Below, in pieces: positions 37,492 to 45,443 of a DNA stretch of 64,000 nucleotides (its first letter is position 1; the number at the start of each line of letters is the position of its first letter). The notes below the pieces were generated by a model. That model searched no databases. It was not told the origin of the DNA and saw only the letters and a program-made list of their open reading frames with translations. Source of the stretch: Acidobacteriota bacterium (GTDB lineage: Bacteria > Acidobacteriota > Blastocatellia > Pyrinomonadales > Pyrinomonadaceae). The stretch covers positions 444,001 through 508,000 of the forward strand of contig CP065003.1 in assembly GCA_016700175.1 (NCBI GenBank), given 5' to 3'. A program made the position numbers and the translations under genes.

Positions 37492-38982
37492 CTACTCCTC
37501 AAGCGCTTCCAGCGCCTCGGCCGCGATCTCCCGGTCGTCGAAATGGAACTTGTCGCTCCCGATTATCTGATACGTCTCGTGACCCTTGCCCGCGATTATC
37601 ACCACGTCCCTTGGTCTCGCTTTCGATATGGCAAGATGAATCGCCTCCCGGCGGTCTGTGCAGGCCAGGTAAGGAGTCTCCGATTCTTTCAAGCCCTCTT
37701 CGATCTCCGAAATGATCTTTACAGGGTCTTCCGTCCTGGGATTGTCCGACGTAACGACGACAAGGTCGCTGTATTCACCCGCGATCTTGCCCATCGGCGC
37801 ACGCTTGCTCTTGTCGCGGTCCCCTCCGCAGCCCATCACCGTGATGATCCTTCCTTCAGCCAGGTCCTTTGCGGTTTTCAGAGTGTTCAACAGCGCGTCG
37901 TCAGTATGCGCGTAATCGACGATCACGGCGAACGGCGCGTCCGACGGCACGCGTTCGAACCTTCCGGGGGCTCCGACACACGTCGAAAGCCCTTTGACGA
38001 TCGAATCCAGGCCGTGTCCGAGGTCCAGCGCGACCGCTGAAGCCGAAAGCATGTTGTAAACGTGCGGTCTTCCAATGAGCGGAGAATCGATCGAAACCGA
38101 GCCTTCGGGAGTGCGAAGTTCAAATGATGTTCCTTTGAGAAGCGAGACTTCGACGTTGACTGCGGTAATGTCGGCGTCGGACAGCTGTGAGGTCGTGATA
38201 ACTTTCCTGCCATCCGCGCGAATGTCTTCGACGAGCTTTCTTCCCCACGGATCGTCGACGTTCACGATCGAGGTCTCGGGAGCTTCGCCCAGCCTTCCGT
38301 CGAACAGCTTCTTCTTCGCGTCGAAGTAGTTCTCCATCGTGTGGTGGTAGTCGAGATGGTCCCTTGTCAGGTTGGTGAAGACCGCAGAGCGGAACCCGAG
38401 CCCGTCACAGCGATGAAGGTCGATTGCCTGCGACGAAGCCTCCATGACCGCGGATTCGCAGCCGCTCTCGATAGCTTTTCGTAAGAATCGTTGTGTGTCG
38501 GATGCCTCGGGAGTGGTCCTGACCGCCGGTTCGGAGTCCTTCCCGATCCGGTACTCGACAGTCGTCAGCATAGCCGCCGTTCTTCCGGCTGCTTCGAGCA
38601 GCGCGAAGACCAGGTATGTCGTCGTCGTCTTGCCGTTCGTGCCGGTTATCCCGACGAGGTCTATTTCGGAAGAAGGATCGCCCTGGACGGCCTTTGCGGC
38701 ATATGCAAGCGCGATCCTCGCATCGGCGACCTTTAGCCAGTCGCCGCTGAAGCCTTCCGGGGCATCCAGCTCGGATATCACGCCCGCCGCGCCCCGGCGC
38801 ATCACATCGTCGATGAACCGATGACCGTCTACCGTGGCGCCGCGAATTGCAACGAACAGAGAACCGTCGCGCGCCTGCCGGGAATCGTGGATGACATCGG
38901 TGACCATCCGCTCCCCGCTTCCGGTGAGCTGCGCATCGACAACCCTCGCCAAATTGCCTGTTTCGATCGAAAGACCGCTCAA
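37492..38982 (-). CDS. murE: UDP-MurNAc-L-Ala-D-Glu:meso-diaminopimelate ligase
   Basis: A 496-residue Mur ligase. G-T-N-G-K-T-T-T at 114-121 is the ATP loop, and the K-K-K at about 223-225 includes the carbamylated Lys. D-N-P-R at 413-416 is the meso-DAP specificity motif, so the cell wall is of the DAP type. The start is a TTG at 38982 with GAGG six bases upstream. It adds the third stem-peptide residue in the cytoplasm. Unusually it is not in a dcw cluster; its neighbours are repeats and a divergent small membrane gene. Confidence 0.96.
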   Translation of the reverse strand: MSGLSIETGNLARVVDAQLTGSGERMVTDVIHDSRQARDGSLFVAIRGATVDGHRFIDDVMRRGAAGVISELDAPEGFSGDWLKVADARIALAYAAKAVQGDPSSEIDLVGITGTNGKTTTTYLVFALLEAAGRTAAMLTTVEYRIGKDSEPAVRTTPEASDTQRFLRKAIESGCESAVMEASSQAIDLHRCDGLGFRSAVFTNLTRDHLDYHHTMENYFDAKKKLFDGRLGEAPETSIVNVDDPWGRKLVEDIRADGRKVITTSQLSDADITAVNVEVSLLKGTSFELRTPEGSVSIDSPLIGRPHVYNMLSASAVALDLGHGLDSIVKGLSTCVGAPGRFERVPSDAPFAVIVDYAHTDDALLNTLKTAKDLAEGRIITVMGCGGDRDKSKRAPMGKIAGEYSDLVVVTSDNPRTEDPVKIISEIEEGLKESETPYLACTDRREAIHLAISKARPRDVVIIAGKGHETYQIIGSDKFHFDDREIAAEALEALEE

Positions 38983-39069
38983 CTTCTACCTCGCATTAAC
39001 CGTATAAGGATTTGAAACACTTGATTTTAACGAGGGAAATCTTACTATTAAGCCAAAGGGAATGACAAA

Positions 39070-39348
39070 ATGAAAATCCTGAAACTGATCGTTCTCCTGA
39101 TTGCAATTGGGCTCGGAGCCTATATTCTTCTGTGGCTGTTCGGCGTGATCGCCAGCCTTTTGTGGTATGTCTTCTGGATCGCGCTTGTCGCACTCGGAGG
39201 GTTTGTCGGGTACAAACTGTTCCTTTCCGGAGGGGACGAAGAGACCCCGAAGCTGGAAGAAAAGCGGCCCACCGCGATCGGCGAGATGGAGAACGTTGAC
39301 AGGGCACTCGAGGAGTACCGCGAGAAGTACCTTCCGAAGGACAGATGA
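39070..39348 (+). CDS. Small uncharacterised membrane protein
   Basis: A 92-residue protein with two adjacent hydrophobic helices (about 4-27 and 30-52) and a charged, soluble C-terminal 40 residues ending in an E/R/K-rich helix (V-D-R-A-L-E-E-Y-R-E-K-Y). AAAGGGA lies just before the ATG. No family is recognised; the form resembles small inner-membrane adaptor proteins. Confidence 0.7.
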   Translation: MKILKLIVLLIAIGLGAYILLWLFGVIASLLWYVFWIALVALGGFVGYKLFLSGGDEETPKLEEKRPTAIGEMENVDRALEEYREKYLPKDR

Positions 39349-39508
39349 TCCGCCTCAGGCGCCCTCGCTTGCGACTGGAAAAGTGATCCCTGCGAGCGCT
39401 GCAGATCACCCGGTGGCGGAGCTATACGTCCCGGTTCCTTCAAATCCGGCCTGCTAGACAATGCCTCGCTATTTCGCTACATTCGAAAGGCGTATCAGAT
39501 ATTTGTAA

Positions 39509-39531
39509 CCCGCTTTGCGGGCCCATTTTTT
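39509..39531 (+). terminator. Weak terminator-like hairpin just upstream of tRNA-Leu
   Basis: CCCGC/GCGGG (39509-39513, 39517-39521) with a TTT loop is followed four bases later by TTTTTT. It ends seven bases before the tRNA. It may terminate reads from upstream or be coincidental. The region 39349-39508 shows nothing else that I can support. Confidence 0.35.
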
Positions 39532-39537
39532 GAGCTT

Positions 39538-39622
39538 GCCGAGGTGGTGTAATTGGTAGCCACGCTAGTCTTAGGAACTAGTGCCGCAAGGCGTGCGAGT
39601 TCGAGTCTCGCCCTCGGCACCA
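39538..39622 (+). tRNA. tRNA-Leu (anticodon UAG)
   Basis: An 85-base cloverleaf. The acceptor GCCGAGG (39538-39544) pairs with CCTCGGC (39612-39618), followed by an encoded ACCA. The anticodon stem CTAGT/ACTAG (39565-39569, 39577-39581) holds loop CTTAGGA with anticodon TAG at 39572-39574. A long variable arm (TGCCGCAAGGCGT) marks a class II tRNA, as expected for Leu, and the T-arm has GTTCGAGTC. It lies 115 bases before tig and may share a transcript. Confidence 0.97.
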
Positions 39623-39737
39623 CATAAAATCCGCACGAATTTCGATCCGGTTACGCCGGATCGCGTGATTTTGGAACGCGGTCCCGGCTCGCGGCGGCTT
39701 TTGTTCTGCAGCCGCGTTTGGCCAGTCCGCTAAGAAT

Positions 39738-41177
39738 ATGAACACCGAATTAATCGACAGATCAGAAACCAACAAAGAGATCCGGATAGAGATCGCCCCC
39801 GAAGAGGTGCGCAAGGTATACGACGCCGTTTCAAAGAAATATGCCGGCAAAGTGCAGGTTCCAGGATTCCGGAAGGGTCTGGCGCCGCTCGATGTCATAC
39901 GTATGCGCTTCGCCGATGACATCAAGAACGACGTAATCCAGCAGCTGCTTCCCGAGAGGGTCACTTCCGCGATAGAGGAACACGGCTTGAGGCCGCTTTC
40001 GGAGCCTCACATCCATCTCGAGGACCACGAGAACCTAAAAGTGAACGGTTCCCAGACGCTGGTCGTCGGAGTGCACGTTGAGGTAATGCCCGAGATTCCG
40101 GATCCCGCATATGAGGGCCTTGAAGCCACCCGCCGAGTCCGCCAGATCGCCGATGACGAGGTCGACAGCATTATTGACGAAAGAAGACAGCAGCAGTCGA
40201 CGTTCCTCCCCGCCGATGACCGGCAGTCCGAGGACGGCGACATGGTCATCGTCGATCTCAAGGGAACCTTCGCGGACGATCCTGAAGCAGATCCGATCGA
40301 GGTGTCCGATCTTGAGGTTCAGCTCGGGGACGACCTCATAGAAAAGTCGTTTACGGAAAATCTGGTCGGCGTAAAGGCCGGTGACGAGAAGGAGTTCAAA
40401 GTCGACTACCCAGAGGAGTTCTCGTCGCCTGCGCTGGCAGGCAGGACGGTCGAGTACAAAGCTTCGGTGAAATCGGTCGGGAAAGTGGAACTGCCGGAAC
40501 TGGATGACGAATGGGTGGCGAGTCTCGACGAAGAGGCAAAAACTGTAAAAGACCTGAAGAAGCGGCTCCGGGACCAGATGGAGACGCTGGCGGAAGGCGA
40601 TGCGGATGCAAGAGTACGGAGCGACTTGATCGCCAAGCTGATCGAGAAGCACGAGTTCGAGGTTCCGAACGCGCTTATCGAATCGCAGGCCAGGAACCTG
40701 CTGGACAATTTCGCGCGGGATCTGGCGGAGAAAGGCGTGGACCTGAGCAAGGTCGATCAGCAATTCGTGGAGATGACGTATCACCAGATGCGAGGCCAGG
40801 CAGAGCGTGACGTTCGCGGGGCGATACTTCTCGAAAAGGTGGCGGATCTGGAGAAAGTAGAGGTCTCCGAAGAGGACGTGAACGCGGAGATCGAGACGAT
40901 GGCGGCCTATTACCAGGTCCCGGTGGAGCAGATTCGCGCTTCCATAGCGCAGCAGGGAGGACCGTCGGTCATCGAAAACAACCTGAGAACCCGTAAAGCT
41001 GTCGAGGCTATGGTCGGAAAGGCAAAGATCTCGGAAGGCGAGTGGGTAGACGAGCGTCATCCTGCATCTGCTGAGGCAGCCGATGAAAAACCGAAGAAGA
41101 AGGCGAAGGCGCCTGCCAAGAAACAGAAGCCGGCGGCAAAGGCCAAACCGGGCAAGAAACCGGAAAAGAAGAATTAA
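39738..41177 (+). CDS. tig: Trigger factor (ribosome-associated chaperone)
   Basis: A 479-residue protein. The N-terminal ribosome-binding signature G-F-R-K-G-L-A-P is at 43-50. The FKBP-like peptidyl-prolyl isomerase domain is at about 150-245 and the C-terminal chaperone cradle at about 260-430. It ends with a 31-residue tail (449-479) almost entirely Lys, Ala and Pro, which normal trigger factors lack. It protects nascent chains at the ribosome exit. The order tig-clpP-clpX is the standard one. Confidence 0.96.
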   Translation: MNTELIDRSETNKEIRIEIAPEEVRKVYDAVSKKYAGKVQVPGFRKGLAPLDVIRMRFADDIKNDVIQQLLPERVTSAIEEHGLRPLSEPHIHLEDHENLKVNGSQTLVVGVHVEVMPEIPDPAYEGLEATRRVRQIADDEVDSIIDERRQQQSTFLPADDRQSEDGDMVIVDLKGTFADDPEADPIEVSDLEVQLGDDLIEKSFTENLVGVKAGDEKEFKVDYPEEFSSPALAGRTVEYKASVKSVGKVELPELDDEWVASLDEEAKTVKDLKKRLRDQMETLAEGDADARVRSDLIAKLIEKHEFEVPNALIESQARNLLDNFARDLAEKGVDLSKVDQQFVEMTYHQMRGQAERDVRGAILLEKVADLEKVEVSEEDVNAEIETMAAYYQVPVEQIRASIAQQGGPSVIENNLRTRKAVEAMVGKAKISEGEWVDERHPASAEAADEKPKKKAKAPAKKQKPAAKAKPGKKPEKKN

Positions 41178-41198
41178 TGCGGACGGGTCGTTCCGGGG

Positions 41199-41227
41199 TT
41201 GGCAATTCGGAAGATTAATTGTATTAT
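41199..41227 (+). promoter_or_regulatory. Sigma-70 promoter for clpP-clpX
   Basis: TTGGCA (41199-41204) and TATTAT (41222-41227) are 17 bases apart, in the gap between tig and clpP. Transcription would start about 105 bases before the clpP ATG. Confidence 0.75.
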
Positions 41228-41338
41228 CTTGGGCGGTGGCGAGAGCCATTGTCCCCAACAGTTTATCTTCTCTCAGTTAAACCAACATCTCAGATATCCC
41301 GGTTCCATACCATTCATAGACAGGAAGAGAGAAATACT

Positions 41339-41932
41339 ATGGCACTAGTACCAATGGTGGTCGAACAGACTTCGCGCGGCGAACGGGCGTTCGACATCTA
41401 CTCGCGTCTTTTGAAGGACAGCATCATCTTCATCGGCACGCCGATCGACGATACGATCGCTAATCTGATCGTCGCGCAGCTGCTGTTCCTTGAAGCCGAG
41501 GACCCGGAAAGGGACATCAATCTTTATATCAACTCGCCGGGCGGTTCGATCACCGCCGGTATGGCGATCTACGACACGATGCAGTTCATACGGAACGACT
41601 GCACGACGATCTGCGTAGGACAGTGCGCATCGATGGGAGCGCTTTTGCTCGCCGCGGGCGCGAAAGGAAAGAGGTTTGCGCTTCCGCATTCCAGGATCTT
41701 GATCCACCAACCCTCGGGCGGCGCACAGGGCCAGGCGACGGATGTAAGGATCATGGCGGAAGAGATACTTCGTATGCGGGAACTGACCTCGAGGATTCTG
41801 GCCGAGCATACCGGGCAGTCCTTCGAACAGGTCGAGCAGGACGTCGAACGCGACCGCATTATGTCGCCGGTACAGGCGAAGGAATACGGCCTCATCGACG
41901 AGGTCATCGAGCACCGCGAGAAACCCAAGTAG
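41339..41932 (+). CDS. clpP: ATP-dependent Clp protease proteolytic subunit
   Basis: A 197-residue serine protease. The start at 41339 has AGGAAGAGAG upstream; longer in-frame starts lie too close to the promoter. The catalytic triad is S98 (in G-Q-C-A-S-M-G), H123 (in L-I-H-Q-P) and D172. It forms the tetradecameric barrel that works with ClpX. Its length matches the canonical family. Confidence 0.98.
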   Translation: MALVPMVVEQTSRGERAFDIYSRLLKDSIIFIGTPIDDTIANLIVAQLLFLEAEDPERDINLYINSPGGSITAGMAIYDTMQFIRNDCTTICVGQCASMGALLLAAGAKGKRFALPHSRILIHQPSGGAQGQATDVRIMAEEILRMRELTSRILAEHTGQSFEQVEQDVERDRIMSPVQAKEYGLIDEVIEHREKPK

Positions 41933-41978
41933 TCGCTGACGCCGGCCTTTCAGGTTCGGGAGCCGTTTAAAGACCGTT

Positions 41979-43217
41979 ATGTCGATACTCAGACCAGAAG
42001 AAGTGCTAAGGTGCTCGTTCTGCGGCAAGTCGCAGAACGAGGTCAAGAAATTGATCGCAGGTCCAAGCGTTTACATCTGCAATGAATGCATTGACATATG
42101 TAACGAGATCATAAACGACGACGAGCAGGCGGAAGCGGCATCGACCCGGACCGCGATCCCGAAGCCGCAGGAGATCAACGATTTCCTGGACGACTACGTC
42201 ATCGATCAGGACGACACCAAGAAAAGGCTGGCCGTCGCGGTTTACCAGCACTACAAAAGGCTTGAGCTTGCGAAGCGGCGGTCGGACGTCGAGATCCAGA
42301 AGTCGAACATACTTCTGATCGGGCCGACGGGGACCGGAAAGACGCTGCTCGCACAAACGCTCGCGAGGTTTCTAAGCGTGCCTTTCTGCATCGTCGATGC
42401 CACGACGCTCACCGAGGCCGGCTATGTGGGCGAAGACGTCGAGAACATCATCCTGAAACTTCTTCAGGCGGCAGGGAACGATGTGGAGAAGGCGCAGGAA
42501 GGGATCATCTACATCGACGAAGTAGACAAGATCTGCCGTAAGGACGACAGCCCTTCGATCACGCGGGACGTATCGGGCGAGGGCGTCCAGCAGGCGCTGC
42601 TTAAGATCCTCGAAGGCACCGTCGCCAACATCCCGCAGGGCGGGGGCCGCAAGCATCCGCAGCAGGAATTTCTCCCGATCGACACCACCAACATACTTTT
42701 CATATGCGGTGGAGCGTTCGTAGGACTCGAGAAGGTGATCGAAAGGCGCCTTAGGAACAAGTCGCTCGGTTTCAAGGCCGAGGTGAAGAACGCTGCCGAG
42801 CGCAGAGCGGAGGTCGCGAGCAAGCTTGAACCGGACGATCTCGTGCACTTCGGGCTCATCCCCGAATTCGTCGGCCGCCTTCCCGTAACGGGCATTCTCC
42901 ACGAGCTTGATGAGGATGCGCTTGTCAAGATCCTTACCGAACCGAAGAACGCGCTCGTGAAGCAGTATCAGAGGAAGTTCGAATTCGACAACATCAGGCT
43001 CAAGTTCACCGACGGAGCGCTAAAGGCCATTGCGAAACAGGCCTTTGAGCGAAAGGTCGGCGCCCGCGGCCTGATGATGATACTGGAGGAACTTCTTCTG
43101 GAACCGATGTTCGAGCTTCCGTCCCAGCAGAAGGTGAAAGAACTTGTTATCACGAAGGACGTGGTCGAACGAAAGGCGGCGCCGTTCGGTACGGTCAAAA
43201 AGAAAGAAGCAGCTTGA
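41979..43217 (+). CDS. clpX: ATP-dependent Clp protease ATP-binding subunit ClpX
   Basis: A 412-residue AAA+ unfoldase. The N-terminal zinc-binding domain has C12, C15, C34 and C37. Walker A G-P-T-G-T-G-K-T is at 115-122 and the pore loop G-Y-V-G at about 148-151. It recognises and feeds tagged substrates to ClpP. It follows clpP by 46 bases and ends at an inverted repeat that starts at its own stop codon. Confidence 0.98.
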   Translation: MSILRPEEVLRCSFCGKSQNEVKKLIAGPSVYICNECIDICNEIINDDEQAEAASTRTAIPKPQEINDFLDDYVIDQDDTKKRLAVAVYQHYKRLELAKRRSDVEIQKSNILLIGPTGTGKTLLAQTLARFLSVPFCIVDATTLTEAGYVGEDVENIILKLLQAAGNDVEKAQEGIIYIDEVDKICRKDDSPSITRDVSGEGVQQALLKILEGTVANIPQGGGRKHPQQEFLPIDTTNILFICGGAFVGLEKVIERRLRNKSLGFKAEVKNAAERRAEVASKLEPDDLVHFGLIPEFVGRLPVTGILHELDEDALVKILTEPKNALVKQYQRKFEFDNIRLKFTDGALKAIAKQAFERKVGARGLMMILEELLLEPMFELPSQQKVKELVITKDVVERKAAPFGTVKKKEAA

Positions 43218-43258
43218 TCATTGCGCAATGGGCAATGATCAACGATCAATGGGCAAGT
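43215..43258. repeat. TGATCATTG inverted repeat at the clpX stop codon
   Basis: TGATCATTG (43215-43223), which begins with the clpX TGA, is a perfect 9-base inverted partner of CAATGATCA (43233-43241). A further GATCAATGGGCAAG follows. It belongs to the same family as the repeats at 5.4 and 60.5 kb. Confidence 0.7.
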
Positions 43259-43306
43259 TAAGCGTGTACGTCGCTATTTGTCCGAAAGGCACGTATAGAT
43301 AAATGA

Positions 43307-43340
43307 GAAGCGCGCTCGTCTACGAGCGCGCTTCTTTTTT
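43307..43340 (+). terminator. Bidirectional terminator between clpX and ggt
   Basis: GAAGCGCGCTCGT (43307-43319) pairs with ACGAGCGCGCTTC (43322-43334) and is followed by six T residues on the plus strand. It lies between convergent genes; on the minus strand the tail is less T-rich. Confidence 0.9.
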
Positions 43341-43420
43341 GCAGGCATTCTCAAGAATCATACGCGGGGTCCTTGAGTTCCCGCCGTTGATCTTTGAGCA
43401 ATGAAAATTGCTCACTAACC

Positions 43421-45142
43421 TCAGTATCCAACCGCCTCTCCGTCGCTCCTGCGGTCGATTACTCCGATCCTGAAACCGTCCTCGTCGATCGCCACCGCCG
43501 TGGCCGAAGCGATGTACCCGGGGCTGTTCGCGAATCTGTGTCCGTAGCCTTCCAGGACCAGCCGGGTGTCATCTGACAACCCGTAAGGTTCGTAGAATAT
43601 CTGGTCCGGTAGCCACTGGTGATGAATCCGCGGCGCGTCTATCGCTTCCTGAATGTCCATCCCGTGGTCGACCGAATTGATCACGGTGTGGATCACTGCC
43701 GTGATGATCCTGGGTCCTCCCCGCGCCCCAACGGCAAACCAGACAGAACCGTCCGGACGAAGGACGATGGCCGGCGTCATCGACGAAAGCGGCCTTTTGC
43801 CGGGCTCTACCGCATTCGCCTCGCCTTGAACAAGTCCGAACATGTTCGCCTTGCCTGGCTGCGATGCGAAGTCGTCCATTTCGTCGTTCAAAAGCACCCC
43901 GGTCCCCTTTGCGGTGACCGCGCTGCCATAAATGTTGTTGATCGTGTAAGTGTTCGCTACCGCGTTCCCGTCCTTGTCGACTACGGAGTAGTGAGTAGTG
44001 TCCATAGACTCGGGCGCGGGTTCGATCCCGGCCTTGATCTCGGTGCTCGGAGTCGCCCGGTCCTTTCGGATCGATTCTCCGCGGTTCGCGGCGTACGACT
44101 TCTCGAGCAGCCGTCCCGCCGGAACATCTGCAAAATCGGGATCTCCCATCAGTTCCGCTCGGTCCGCGAATGCCCGCTTCATAGCCTCGACAAGGAGGTG
44201 GTTCTTTGCCGCCGAGTTGAATCCGAGCGGCTTCACTTCAAAGCGCTCGAGTATGTTCAGGACCTGAAGAAGCACGATCCCTCCCGAGGAAGGCGGAGGC
44301 ATCGATATGATTTTGTGCCCGCGATAGCTACCCTCGACTGGCTTTCGCTCGACGGCTTTGTAGTTCTTTAAGTCTTCGAGTGTGATCAGGCCGTTATTGC
44401 GCTTCATATCCTCGGCTATCAGCCTTGCAGTTGTGCCTTCGTAGAAGCCCCGTGCGCCCGAATCTCTTATCCTCGCCAGCGTTTCGGACAGGTCTTTCTG
44501 GACAAGGCGGTCCCCGGCCTCGAAATGGTCGCCTCCGTTCAGGAAGATGCGGTTGCTGTCCTCGTACATCTTCAGGTTGTCCTTGTACGCTTTGAGGAGA
44601 TTCGCGTCTCTTCGCGTAAGCACAAATCCCTCTGCCGCGAGCTTTCTCGCCGGCTCGACCAGCTCGGACCACTTGATCTTGCCGGAACCGTACTTTTTGA
44701 AAGCCATCTCGAAGCCCGCGACCGTGCCGGGAACGCCCGCGGACCGGTATCCGATCACGGATCCGCCTTCGCCGCGGATGGGATTCCCCTTTTCATCAAG
44801 GAAAATGTCGCGCGAAGCCGCCTTCGGAGCCATCTCGCGGTAGTCGATCGCGGCAGTGCTTCCGTCCGACAGACGTATGACCATAAACCCGCCGCCGCCT
44901 ATGTTGCCCGCCTCCGGATATACGACCGCCAATGCGAAACCGACCGCGATCGCGGCATCCACCGCATTTCCGCCTTTTTTCATTATCCCGGCACCGATAG
45001 CAGAAGCGATCGGGTGCTGCGACGCGGCCATCGCGTTTCTTGCCGAAACCGGCTCGCGGGCCTGTGCCGGCAGGCCAACAGCGATTAGAACAAACGAGAT
45101 CGCAACTGAGAGAACCGTTCGTGAAAGTATCCGTTTTTTCAT
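43421..45142 (-). CDS. ggt: Gamma-glutamyltransferase (periplasmic)
   Basis: A 573-residue Ntn-hydrolase precursor from the ATG at 45142, where M-K-K-R begins a signal peptide ending A-Q-A (about residue 28). Upstream in-frame starts give a longer N-terminus with no signal character. The autoprocessing and catalytic Thr is T382 in D-T-T-H-Y-S-V-V-D. G-N-I-G-G-G-G-F at about 79-86 and the C-terminal P-L-S-S-M-T-P-A-I motif match. It transfers or hydrolyses gamma-glutamyl groups, for example from glutathione. It is divergent from the C25 peptidase gene. Confidence 0.95.
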   Translation of the reverse strand: MKKRILSRTVLSVAISFVLIAVGLPAQAREPVSARNAMAASQHPIASAIGAGIMKKGGNAVDAAIAVGFALAVVYPEAGNIGGGGFMVIRLSDGSTAAIDYREMAPKAASRDIFLDEKGNPIRGEGGSVIGYRSAGVPGTVAGFEMAFKKYGSGKIKWSELVEPARKLAAEGFVLTRRDANLLKAYKDNLKMYEDSNRIFLNGGDHFEAGDRLVQKDLSETLARIRDSGARGFYEGTTARLIAEDMKRNNGLITLEDLKNYKAVERKPVEGSYRGHKIISMPPPSSGGIVLLQVLNILERFEVKPLGFNSAAKNHLLVEAMKRAFADRAELMGDPDFADVPAGRLLEKSYAANRGESIRKDRATPSTEIKAGIEPAPESMDTTHYSVVDKDGNAVANTYTINNIYGSAVTAKGTGVLLNDEMDDFASQPGKANMFGLVQGEANAVEPGKRPLSSMTPAIVLRPDGSVWFAVGARGGPRIITAVIHTVINSVDHGMDIQEAIDAPRIHHQWLPDQIFYEPYGLSDDTRLVLEGYGHRFANSPGYIASATAVAIDEDGFRIGVIDRRSDGEAVGY

Positions 45143-45443
45143 AATCATCGATCGCACAGGTGAAGTGTCAGGGCGCATCAGGGCTTGCAGGTGCGCGTGC
45201 ATTATCGCATAGTCAGGAGTAGACGCCACGGGCCGCAACAGACTGCACTGGTTCCGTTTGCCCCGACCGCCGTGAATGTTGCGTTCTTTTCAAGAAATGT
45301 CCCTTTGTTAAAACTCTATTAAACACAAAAAAGTGGATTGCAGGCGTGGAATCGTGTAATTTCTTAGATTCGCGGCAGGGTTTTGCCCGTACTGCTGTCC
45401 GTTGGTTCACAGGTCCTGTGGCCTTTACTTCCGCAATACCGAA
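45143..45443. other. Divergent promoter region of ggt and the C25 peptidase gene
   Basis: About 300 bases without a gene. An AT-rich core (about 45300-45365) lies in the middle, but no promoter with good boxes and spacing is convincing in either direction. No RNA gene is recognised. Confidence 0.5.

Noticed and set aside
40035..41258. 407-codon open frame antisense to tig
   Set aside because: It is a mirror of trigger factor coding sequence and also crosses the clpP promoter; no domain is visible.
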